From contig OU612069.1 in NCBI GenBank assembly GCA_914767715.1, positions 6,634,001-6,698,000 on the forward strand: 64,000 nt of DNA, given 5' to 3'. Both the position numbers and the translations under genes were made by a program. A model generated the notes under the pieces. That model was given only the letters and a program-made list of their open reading frames with translations, searched no databases and had not been told where the DNA came from. The first letter of the stretch is position 1; each line of letters begins with the position of its first letter. The stretch comes from Membranipora membranacea (Eukaryota > Bryozoa > Gymnolaemata > Cheilostomatida > Membraniporidae). This document shows, in pieces, positions 29,501 through 41,500 of the stretch.

Positions 29501-32500
29501 AGTCACTACTGCAATAGCATCGTCACTCTCTGGATGGACTTTTGGTCATTGCTCAAATATTAATAGTCAGATGATTGCCAAACTTCTCGCATCATACCAA
29601 TGAAGGTCTTGCTAATCGTCATGGGAAATCTCAAGGATTGATGCCCACAACAACAACAAAAATGTCATCGACCGCTTGCGAGACAACACCACTTTGTAAG
29701 CGGCGTTTCCCTAGCTGGGATTAACCAGTATCAGAAATAGGTGATAGAGAGAGCTACTTGAAATCCTAATAAGCCAGTAACAAGCCTAGGCCTTTTAAAA
29801 CATAGGTGAAAGGTTATCACACCCAAAAACTTGCATCTAACCCAGAATTAATCTAAATGTAAACTTCAAAAACTCTAGAAGCGTCAAGGGGACTCTAAGA
29901 AAATCAGGACCTAAAGGCTAACTGCAAGACAAAATGAATCTCAAATAGATATTAAAATACATGTAAGTGTGAATGCTGTTAATAGGAGTTACTTACAGTT
30001 GTTCATTGAATCAGATGGTTGTTGGGTGACTTTGTGGATGTAAAACCAGCCCAGCCTCTTATGAGTCATCTCCAGCAAAGTTGTCTCTATGTTTAGCTGG
30101 CTGTCATGCAACACTTGAGGTAGCATCAGGCTGACGCCTGAACTTTCTCCAGTGACATCTAGGATGTCTCTGTATGACACGGTATTCTGTATATTATCTC
30201 CAATCTTGATGGCGAGTGCAGACACGTGGTACGGACTAAGATAAATGGTAGGAACATGCCGGGGTTTATCTAGCAGCTCTGCAATAGAGTGGAACATTTT
30301 GCATGTTATTGAAACTGCCCTATATGTCAGCGTATCATGCTTTCCCACAGCGTGTCTCATTAATTTTAGCCACATCTCATTCGGCAAGCCAGCTACATGT
30401 AAATTAACTACAATAATTAAATACTCAGCATCATAGGGTCAGAGCACAAAAAAAGATATTCCATAAAATGTACTATGTTTATCTAACTGCAATGAAGGAT
30501 AACCCATAACACTGATATCAAGTTGCCATGGCCAATCACCACAACAATTATGATTTCTTGAAATAAATTTGCTTTTATTAAAACCGCTCAACATCCCAGG
30601 AGTTAGACCTCTATTTGATCTCGAGCCTGTCCTATACAAAAAAAAACCAAACATTTATGTTCACTTCATGCTTCAAAAAGCTGCAACCCTCTTTAGCCAT
30701 GTACATGTAGATAGGTATCATGACCTAAGGCTAACAACAAGAAAGAAGATCTCAAGAAGATGTTGAAATACAAGTTACAATACCAAGTTCAACACAACAT
30801 TTACTAAATAGATTTTTCGAGCGCAGTCTAAGCCATGCAAGAGTCGAGCAATAATGCCTGTATCTCATCCAAGAAGGTTCTTGTCGCTAACAATCTTTGA
30901 AGTGCCATACTATCGAGTTTGCAAGTATATAAGATGACAAGACTACATTGTGTCTACACCTAGCTGAGAATCATCATCAGAATCTAGCCTTCTGTCATCT
31001 ATAGATCGGGAGTCGGAGGAAACTGGTTCGACAGAGCTCTCATCGTCTAATGACGGCAAAGATATAGGATGAATTGAATTTCTTGTCCAAGCTAAAATAA
31101 AAACAAATGAATCCATACCAACTCTCCAAATAGAAAGAAGCGTAATAGAGAGAGAACGAATAACAATCTTTGACGGCACCTTGCAGAGATTCATTCCCTA
31201 GCATCATTATATTCAACCATTCACAACCAATGGGTGGCTGCAATCGCTAACAACTTGAATGTTCATTGGAGGGCCAACAATCACAGAGCTATTCCAACTA
31301 GTTCAGCTTCGATCTTTCAAAATCTTTCCAAGGGCTCATGTCTATGCTTTACCAGGGATGCAAAGTTTGCAGAAAGAAAGATAAAAATTACAAACGGGTG
31401 GAAAGCCATCAGCCAAGTCCGCTATCAATATGTCGATGACACGATGCCCTCCGTATCCATAGAAAACGGGTTCCAGTACCAGCACTACCACTTTCAACTT
31501 TCCCAACAATAATACTTTTCACATTATAGGTGAGGCTGCTAAGTTGTCCAGAAGCTTCTATGATATCTCTGGCGCAAACTATTGATTGTGAGGCAATATT
31601 TGATAGGCCAAGAACTTCCTAAATACCCTGGTGAAGGTGAAGCACATGTTCTGGTCTAATCATCAAAAGTGTGGCTGTGTCTCGCCACAAGCTACATGTA
31701 GATGCAATGCTTTTGTATGTTCCTAGTCTGCCAGACAGCAAACCAATCCAAACCTCCGATGGAAGTGAGTACTCTACAAAGACACACAGCTGTCCATGAA
31801 GTTCCAAAAGAGAAATCTTGGCCTTGATCACAAATAATACGAGATAGCGGAAAATGATTACAAATAGTATAATAACAACGAGCTTTGACATTTTTACCCT
31901 GCACACCTAGTCAAGTTTAATTAATTACCATCTATGGTTTGGTCATCAAGATCCATAAACCGACACTTCCCAAAATTCTTACAAACTTCAGACAATTCTT
32001 GTGAGCTCGGAAGAAACCTTCAGCGTTGTGCACTGGAAAAATAACTCCCCGTTATTTTGAACATACTCGGTTACCAGCGTGTTTCTGAACATAATTTGTC
32101 CTATCCCTTCCACGTAAACAAATTATTTGCAGCCTATTTTTTTCAATCTGATCCATCTACGCATTTTCTAGAGAAGAGTTTCTTTTGACAGGCAATGAGG
32201 AAAAAAACCTACATTCTTCCGTATTACTCAAACTCTAACAGGTTGACAGCAATATTTTGCCACATACAGACAACATTTTTTTATCTTAGCATTTCATTCC
32301 ATCACGTCGCCACAATACTGCTTCGGAACAACTGAACTCTATGCAAAATTGAGCGGTGTGACCTCCACTAGGTCAGTAGTGTTATTACAAACTACAATGG
32401 ACTAGGTTCTGCATATATAGATGTATATACATACCATCGTGCAACTGTGATGTCTCAACTGGCGGAGAGTTGGATTGGTGGACGTCGGAAAGACCATGTT

Positions 32501-35500
32501 CATGGGTATCACTCAAAGTGCCTGAGAAATAAGAGCAAGTGCTGTGAATAGATATGCAGCATCCTGAGATTTGATATGCTGGTCAACATCAGCTCCAATG
32601 TAACACCTGCTAGTATGCCTTGTGGCAAATTTCTAAGCTCAAATGGTTGGGAGAGAAATTTGCGTGATACAAGAAAAACAACATCGTAGTGAGCCTCAAA
32701 TTTATATTGAATGCAGATAAAAGCAAGGCCCCTTTTTTTGTGAGGAAACCTCCCCAAAGTTTTGCAGGAGAAGGGTTTCTTTTGACAGCCAATGAGGAAA
32801 AAAACCTACATTCTTTCGTATTACTCAAACTCTAACAGGTTGACGCCATTGTTTTGCCACATACAGACAACATTTTTTTATCTTAGCATTTCATTCCATC
32901 AAATCGCCACAATTCTGCTTCGGAACAACTGAACTCTATGCAAAATTGAGTGGTGTGACCTCCACTAGGTCAGTCGGTGTTATTACAAACTTCAATGGAC
33001 TAACTTCTGCATATATAGATGTATATACATACCATCGTGCAACTGTGATGTCTCAACTTGCGGAGAGTTGGATTGGTGGACGTCGGAAAGACCATGTTCA
33101 TGGGTTTCACTCAAAGTGCCTGAGAAATAAGAGCAAGTGCTGTGAATAGATATGCAGCATCCTGAGATTTGATATGCTGGTCAACATCAGCTCCAATGTA
33201 ACAGCTGCTAGTATGCCTTGTGGCAAATTTCTAAGCACAAATGGATGGGAGAGAAATTTGCGTGATACAAGAAAAACAACATCGTAGTGAACCTCAAATT
33301 TATATTGAATGCAGATAAAAGCAAGGCCCGTTTTGAGTGAGGAAACCTCCCCAAAGTTTTGCAGGAGAAGAGTTTCTTTCGACAGCCAATGAGGAAAACA
33401 ACCTATATTCTTTCGTATTGCTCAAACTCTAACAGGTTGACACTATTGTTTTACCACATACAGACAACATTTTTTTATCTTATCATTTCCTTCCATCACA
33501 TCGCCACAATTCTGCTTCGGAACAACTGAACTCTATGCAAAATTGAGCAGTGTGACCTCCACTAGGCCAGTCGGTGTTATAACAAACTACAATGGACTAA
33601 CTTCTGCATATATAGATGTATATACATACCATCGTGCAACTGTGATGTCTCAACTTGCGGAGAGTTGGATTGGTGGACGTCGGAAAGACCATGTTCATGG
33701 GTTTCACTCAAAGTGCCTGAGAAATAACAGCAAGTGCTGTGAATAGATATGCAGCATCCTGAGATTTGATATGCTGGTCAACATCAGCTCCAATGTAACA
33801 GCTGCTAGTATGCCTTGTGGCAAATTTCTAAGCACAAATGGATGGGAGAGAAATTTGCGTGATACAAGAAAAACAACATCGTAGTGAACCTCAAATTTAT
33901 ATTGAATGCAGATAAAAGCAAGGCCCGTTTTGAGTGAGGAAACCTCCCCAAAGTTTTGCAGGAGAAGAGTTTCTTTCGACAGCCAATGAGGAAAACAACC
34001 TATATTCTTTCGTATTGCTCAAACTCTAACAGGTTGACACTATTGTCTTACCACATACAGACAACATTTTTTTATCTTATCATTTCCTTCCATCACATCG
34101 CCACAATTCTGCTTCGGAACAACTGAACTCTATGCAAAATTGAGCGGTGTGACGTCCACTAGGTCAGTCGGTGTTATTACAAGCTTCAATGGATTAGCTT
34201 CTGCATATACAGATGTATATATACATACCATCGTGCAACTGTGATGTCTCAACTGGCGGAGAGTTGGATTGGTGGACGTCGGAAAGACCATGTTCATGGG
34301 TATCACTCAAAGTGCCTGAGAAATAAGAGCAAGTGCTGTGAATAGATATGCAGCATCCTGAGATATAGATATGCTGGTCAACATCAGCTCCAATGTAACA
34401 CCAGCTAGTATGCCTTGTGGCAAATTTCTAAGCTCAAATGGATGGGAGAGAAATTTACGTGATACAAGAAAAACAACATCGTAGTGAGCCTCAAATTTAT
34501 ATTGAATGCAGATAAAAGCAAGGCCCGTTTTGAGTGAGGAAACCTCCCCAAAGTTTTGCAGGAGAAGAGTTTCTTTCGACAGCCAATGAGGAAAACAACC
34601 TATATTCTTTCGTATTGCTCAAACTCTAACAGGTTGACACTATTGTCTTACCACATACAGACAACATTTTTTTATCTTATCATTTCCTTCCATCACATCG
34701 CCACAATTCTGCTTCGGAACAACTGAACTCTATGCAAAATTGAGCGGTGTGACGTCCACTAGGTCAGTCGGTGTTATTACAAGCTTCAATGGATTAGCTT
34801 CTGCATATACAGATGTATATATACATACCATCGTGCAACTGTGATGTCTCAACTGGCGGAGAGTTGGATTGGTGGACGTCGGAAAGACCATGTTCATGGG
34901 TATCACTCAAAGTGCCTGAGAAATAAGAGCAAGTGCTGTGAATAGATATGCAGCATCCTGAGATTAGATATGCTGGTCAACATCAGCTCCAATGTAACAC
35001 CAGCTAGTATGCCTTGTGGCAAATTTCTAAGCTCAAATGGATGGGAGAGAAATTTACGTGATACAAGAAAAACAACATCGTAGTGAGCCTCAAATTTATA
35101 TTGAATGCAGATAAAAGCAAGGCCCGTTTTGAGTGAGGAAACCTCCCCAAAGTTTTGCAGGAGAAGAGTTTCTTTCGACAGCCAATGAGGAAAACAACCT
35201 ATATTCTTTCGTATTGCTCAAACTCTAACAGGTTGACACTATTGTCTTACCACATACAGACAACATTTTTTTATCTTATCATTTCCTTCCATCACATCGC
35301 CACAATTCTGCTTCGGAACAACTGAACTCTATGCAAAATTGAGCGGTGTGACGTCCACTAGGTCAGTCGGTGTTATTACAAGCTTCAATGGATTAGCTTC
35401 TGCATATACAGATGTATATATACATACCATCGTGCAACTGTGATGTCTCAACTGGCGGAGAGTTGGATTGGTGGACGTCGGAAAGACCATGTTCATGGGT

Positions 35501-38500
35501 ATCACTCAAAGTGCCTGAGAAATAAGAGCAAGTGCTGTGAATAGATATGCAGCATCCTGAGATTAGATATGCTGGTCAACATCAGCTCCAATGTAACACC
35601 AGCTAGTATGCCTTGTGGCAAATTTCTAAGCTCAAATGGATGGGAGAGAAATTTACGTGATACAAGAAAAACAACATCGTAGTGAGCCTCAAATTTATAT
35701 TGAATGCAGATAAAAGCAAGGCCCGTTTTGAGTGAGGAAACCTCCCCAAAGTTTTGCAGGAGAAGAGTTTCTTTCGACAGCCAATGAGGAAAACAACCTA
35801 TATTCTTTCGTATTGCTCAAACTCTAACAGGTTGACACTATTGTCTTACCACATACAGACAACATTTTTTTATCTTATCATTTCCTTCCATCACATCGCC
35901 ACAATTCTGCTTCGGAACAACTGAACTCTATGCAAAATTGAGCGGTGTGACGTCCACTAGGTCAGTCGGTGTTATTACAAGCTTCAATGGATTAGCTTCT
36001 GCATATACAGATGTATATATACATACCTTCGTGCAACTGTGATGTCTCAACTGGCGAAGAGTTGGATTGGTGGACGTCAGAAAGACCATGTTCATGAGTT
36101 TCACTCAAAGTGCCTGAGAAATAAGAGCAAGTGCTGTGAATTGATATGCAGCATCCTGAGATTTGATATGCTGGTCAATATCAGCTCCAATGTAACAGCT
36201 GCTAGTATGCCTTGTGGCAAATTTCTAAGCTCAAATGGATGGGAGAGAAATTTACGTGATACAAGAAAAACAACATCGTAGTGAGCCTCAAATTTATATT
36301 GAATGCAGATAAAAGCAAGGCCCCTTTTTTGTGAGGAAACCTCCTCAAAGTTTTGCAGGAGAAGTGTTTCTTTTGACAGCCAATGAGGAAAACAACCTTC
36401 ATTCTTTCGTATTACTCAAACTCTAACAGGTTGACACCATTGTTTTGCCACATACTGACAAAATTTTATTATCTTATCATTTCCTTCCATCACATCGCCA
36501 CAATTCTACTTCGGAACAACTAAACTCTATGCAAAATTGAGCGGTGTGACGTCCACTAGGTCAGTCGGTGTTATTACAAGCTTCAATGGATTAGCTTCTG
36601 CATATACAGATGTATATATACATACCTTCGCGCAACTGTGATGTCTCAACTGGCGAAGAGTTGGATTGGTGGACGTCAGAAAGACCATGTTCATGAGTTT
36701 CACTCAAAGTGCCTGAGAAATAAGAGCAAGTGCTGTGAATAGATATGCAGCATCCTGAGATTTGATATGCTGGTCAATATCAGCTCCAATGTAACACCTG
36801 CTAGTATGCCTTGTGGCAAATTTCTAAGCACAAATGGATGGGAGAGAAATTCACGTGATACAAGAGAAACAACATCGTAATGACCCTGAAACTTCTATGT
36901 AATGCAACTCAATGTACGGTCAAGTTTTTTCTTTAGAATGCGCAGTTGAACACTCCTTTAAATCTTTTCATTCCCTGTTTCAGAGCTGACATCAGCTCCG
37001 AAAATAAGAAAATGGAGATTTTCATGGGAACTCCCCAAAATTTGCAGGGGATGATTTTGTTCTGAAGCCACCGATATACACCACAGTTAGTGGTATTAAA
37101 AACACTTATGGATCATCGAGTATGCAAATATTCATACCATTAAGCTGTGAGAGCTCAAGAAGGTGGTGGAAAGTTACATGATACAAAAATCAATAGTGCA
37201 GTTACTTTAAACTTGTTTTGGAGGCTCCCCAAAATTCAGCGTATTTATCGCACAATTACCAACACGCTATTGATTAAACTCAATTTATAAAAAATGGGGA
37301 GTTTCACTTTCATGTATTGGAGTTTTGTTGAATAAGTTATTTTACTCAAATAGCTAACTAGGTTCAAATTTTAATTTTCATGAAAACTCCCCAAAGTTTG
37401 CAGGTGATGGATTTTTACTTAAGCCAAGCCAATAACAGAATATAGAATATAAGGTCTTACAATAATAGAACTCATCTATAGCAAGCATGACAAACACAAA
37501 CAATTGGGGAGAGTTAATCTACACAGTAGACAAACAACAGTATTGTAACTTTAAACTCACTTTAGGAATAATGTTAATTTGGGTACCTTTTGTATTGTCG
37601 CTGTCCCTGTAGAGATCTGTTATTGTTATAACGTACGGGCTATTGCTCTCTACAAAAAACCAAACTGAGTTATGCGGCAGTTAGGAGAATATCTTGTTGA
37701 TTACTGAGCACTCCAAATAGTCAGTAAAATCAGAACAATCAAACAAGTATAAGAAGCATGTAACAAGCGTGGTATTACTCACTGGTTGGTTCGAGATATG
37801 GCTGCCAAAATAAAATATATCGTTAAGATCAGAGAACATAGGTAAACAACTATCGTTACAGACTTAAGCGTTTACAATCTAGTAGTAGAGAGCATTAGAG
37901 CCTAGCATCTTTTATTTTAGCTGATTATTTGTTGCGGTGGCAGCATTCGTCAGTATCTGATCTAATAAAAATATTTATTTCTCCTCATGCATTATAAAAC
38001 ATATCTCAATTTTCTCTTACCTCTACGTGTCTGTATTTAAGCTCCTTTATTTCGTTGTCGAAATACCTAACAGCCACTGTCCTCTTCTTCTTCTCGATTA
38101 CAGTCCCTTGGTAGAAAAAGGTTGACCCCGGCCACAGCGCCCACACTAGATCTCCAATGTCATATTCCTATAAATTTGTTTGAAAATTTTACGGAACCTT
38201 TGTAGTCTTCAAGCAGTGAAGCCTATTACACTGCTAGTTAGCTGAGACTATGTGTCACATAAACTGCTTGAGGCAAGGAAAAATTTCACATAGTGCATGC
38301 GAAGGAGCGAAAAAAATTAAAACTGGTATTACACAAATTGCACGTAATTTGTTGCACTTAGACATGGTATGGCGGACTTCCTCTTCCGCCTGGTCAGCAT
38401 CTCTCTGTTCCTACCAACAAAGGCAAAAAGATTAACCTCCCATTTATGGATAAAAAATCTCTTCAAACAAACAAAGGATCCTACTGGAAAAACTGTAATG

Positions 38501-41500
38501 CATATACTTAACTTGTGCAGTAAGAATCTGCTCTGGCCTAGTCTACAACTGAGCCCTGTCTGTGGACTAATGACTGGGGAGCTCATATCATGCCTGAATT
38601 TATAGCAGTGTCATTTTTGACCTCTTGAACTAGCTATTTGACCAACCAAATTCAAGCTTGTTGCCACAGGCCTTTTTCCATTGGTTATTTCTTTAATCAA
38701 TGATATGAAACATTTATATGATGTACATCAGGGGTGGGCAAACTTTTCCTGCAAAGAGCTGAATTTAAGTATGGCTCAGCACCGGTGAGCCACACAACAA
38801 GATTTTTCCTAAATTATATAGCACCACTTTTAATTGGCATAATAAAACATTGGATTATTGCATGTATGTGTAATCAGCCAAGAAAGCCGAATTATGTAAA
38901 ATATCTGTTTGGCAATGGCAGGAGGGAGATATTTGTTGAGTCAAACCAATCTGTGGTGCTTGTCCTGTCAATCTTGTTAACACAAAAAATTGAAGATTGC
39001 TTATCACTATAGAAAGACAACTAAACCATAAATGAGCAGTGTTTAGTAGAGTCTCCGCCAGCTACGATACCATATTAATTATGACAACAAATCTAACCCA
39101 CTACTGGTTCAGGGGATTAACGTCTATGTATGGTTATACATGTGTCAAGCATCGACAGGCCTCCAGCCATGAACCAAATAAACTGACCATTTGCTACCTG
39201 TCTCATAGCTACATTGCTTCGAAAAAGATTTCAGCCGGCCATACTTTTGATTGTCCATCACATTGATGTAGAAAAGACATTGAAAAGTCCTAAGCAGAGA
39301 TATCACACACACAGCGTTACATTCATTCATCTACAATATTGACTGTCACTCACTTGATACTCACTTGGACAAGCCTATGCAGGCAAAAAATATGCTGCAA
39401 CAAGCTCGTTGCTCACTGTTTCCGTGTAACGCTCTCTCCACACCATATTTATTATGCTTTGCCTCACTCAAGCAATGTTTTGTCAACCGGTTGCAATGCT
39501 GACAAATTTCATCCCAGTTCGGTTGCAGTTTCTTTAGTTTCCTGGAGACCCCGCTATGTCGCATATTGATGAACATCTCAGTTCGTTTTAGAGGATGAAG
39601 ATAGCGAAATTCTTTAGCTGATGTTCTAGGTTTACATTGATGTTTCTCATCTTCTAGAAATTCGTTGAGGCAAGGCCCGCAAGCAATGTAAATATTACTT
39701 CTGTGATGTTTTGGACATATGTTTTCATAGGTCTCCTCCACATCATCTTCTTTGATGGGTTTTAGGCTGGTTTGAAATTTCAAGCTATACCGACGCTCAT
39801 ATAGGAAAGGCATTGATATTTTAGTTGCTAATGCCTACCAATAAAGCTCAAAATTACAAAACCAAAACTGAAGAGGATGCAACCAACATCTACAGGTAAT
39901 GTATCCACCAGTCATTACTGGGAAGAGTGTTACAACAGCCAACTGAATCTCTCTATGAGTGGGTGCTCGATTTCCATTGGTCAATCTTTAGTTTGGTGTG
40001 ACCATAGTCTTAATATACTACCTAGACAGGCCAAAAGCATTCAATACTGTCCCACTTAAATAGCGCCGACATGACGTAATTAGTTTGTGCTGTGAGCCGT
40101 AGTTTACTATATAACCTATAGGAGTTTAGTTTTTGCGGCATTTAGGATTCGCTTTTTGCCGTTTTTGCCTAAGTAGGGTAATTTTATGATAGCGAAATTA
40201 CTTCCTAAGCAATAAACACCACTCAGTCTCATAAACAATGTACAATTATACAGGAATACACCTTAGCTACACATGCAAGGCAGTGTGGTGTAGTGGTCTA
40301 AGTCTCTGCCTGGCAATCAGATGGAGGTTTATGCCCTGGGTTCGATTCCCAGCTTGGACAATTTTTTTTAATTTTCGATAGTAAGCCTACTAGTGAAATT
40401 TAGTGTATCTTAAATTAATCTCACTCACCATAGTAGCGAAATTAAACTCTAAACTCTAGCTAAATTAAACTCAGCCCCTGTCCAGCCCCTTATATTATTC
40501 AAACACAAAGAAAATTGGTGAGTGTATGTAAAAGACCTTTCCGCACGAGATGGTATTCATAATTTGTCTTCAGAACCCGAACTTTTTATGATAAGAGACA
40601 ATCATAGCCAATAAACATTGAAATAAATACAGCCATTTACCCTCAGCTCTTCCATCACTACTATTAAAATGTAAAGAATACATATACCACAAGATCCCAA
40701 ATATTTTGTTGGATAAGCACCAGCACCACCACCATCATCATTTTTTTCCTTAAAATTATTCGTAGTTGTGACTGAACACAACCAGTCTGCTCAAATTGGA
40801 TTGCTAATATTATGGTCGTTTCTGTGTTGTTAAATGAGTAGTCAAAATCTAATTGCCTTTACCATAGCCAAACTTAATTTTGCCGATGCCGGTAAGGTTC
40901 TTTGAGTTTATAAATGTGATATCGGCGTCAACAGTGAATGTCTATTGCTTCCCCGACTTATACACAGAAACACCAGCGTGAAAAAAGTTATTACTGAGGT
41001 GTCTAAAACTGTTTAAACAAAATTGCGTCCGATGAAGACCATCCTCTTTTTAGTCATGTTGTTTTCAACCGTGCAAAGTATCCTCTTGCCTACAAACCAT
41101 CTATTGCCCACCAAAGTGCAGGGCAGGAAAGCATTTAAAGAGCTTTTTTCCATACTACATGTCAGCTTACAACAGAATTTAAAATGTTCATTTTCATGTT
41201 CCAATCCAATCCTATTGACTGTTAATACAATGATTGTTATAATAAGCCAAACCAAACCAGAACACGTCATCATCTGAGCTAATGGAACTACATGTATTGA
41301 TGAAACTACAGAGGAAAAAGGATGGAAGCACGTGACTCTTATAATTTCCAAAACTGGAAAATGGAATACCCTGGCCAAACTTATTATTGCCGATACCGGT
41401 AAGGTTTACAGTTTCACCAAAAACCGTAAAGGCTTGAGATTGCAATTATGGGATACCTTAGTATCCACAAGCTCTAATAAGAACTCTTGTTAATAATCCA

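Noticed and set aside
32946-36281. 67- to 80-codon + strand ORFs in the 600-bp repeats
   Set aside because: They are present in some copies only and have no splice or family support; the - strand exon is conserved in all eight copies instead.
32172-36890. CRISPR-like or centromeric satellite array
   Set aside because: Units of about 600 bp without short repeat/spacer structure. There are only eight copies, and each holds a splice-bounded exon.
40279-40370. Functional tRNA gene
   Set aside because: A and B boxes are present but there is no acceptor-stem pairing and a SINE-like T tail. The same holds for 46866-46950 and 7371-7430.
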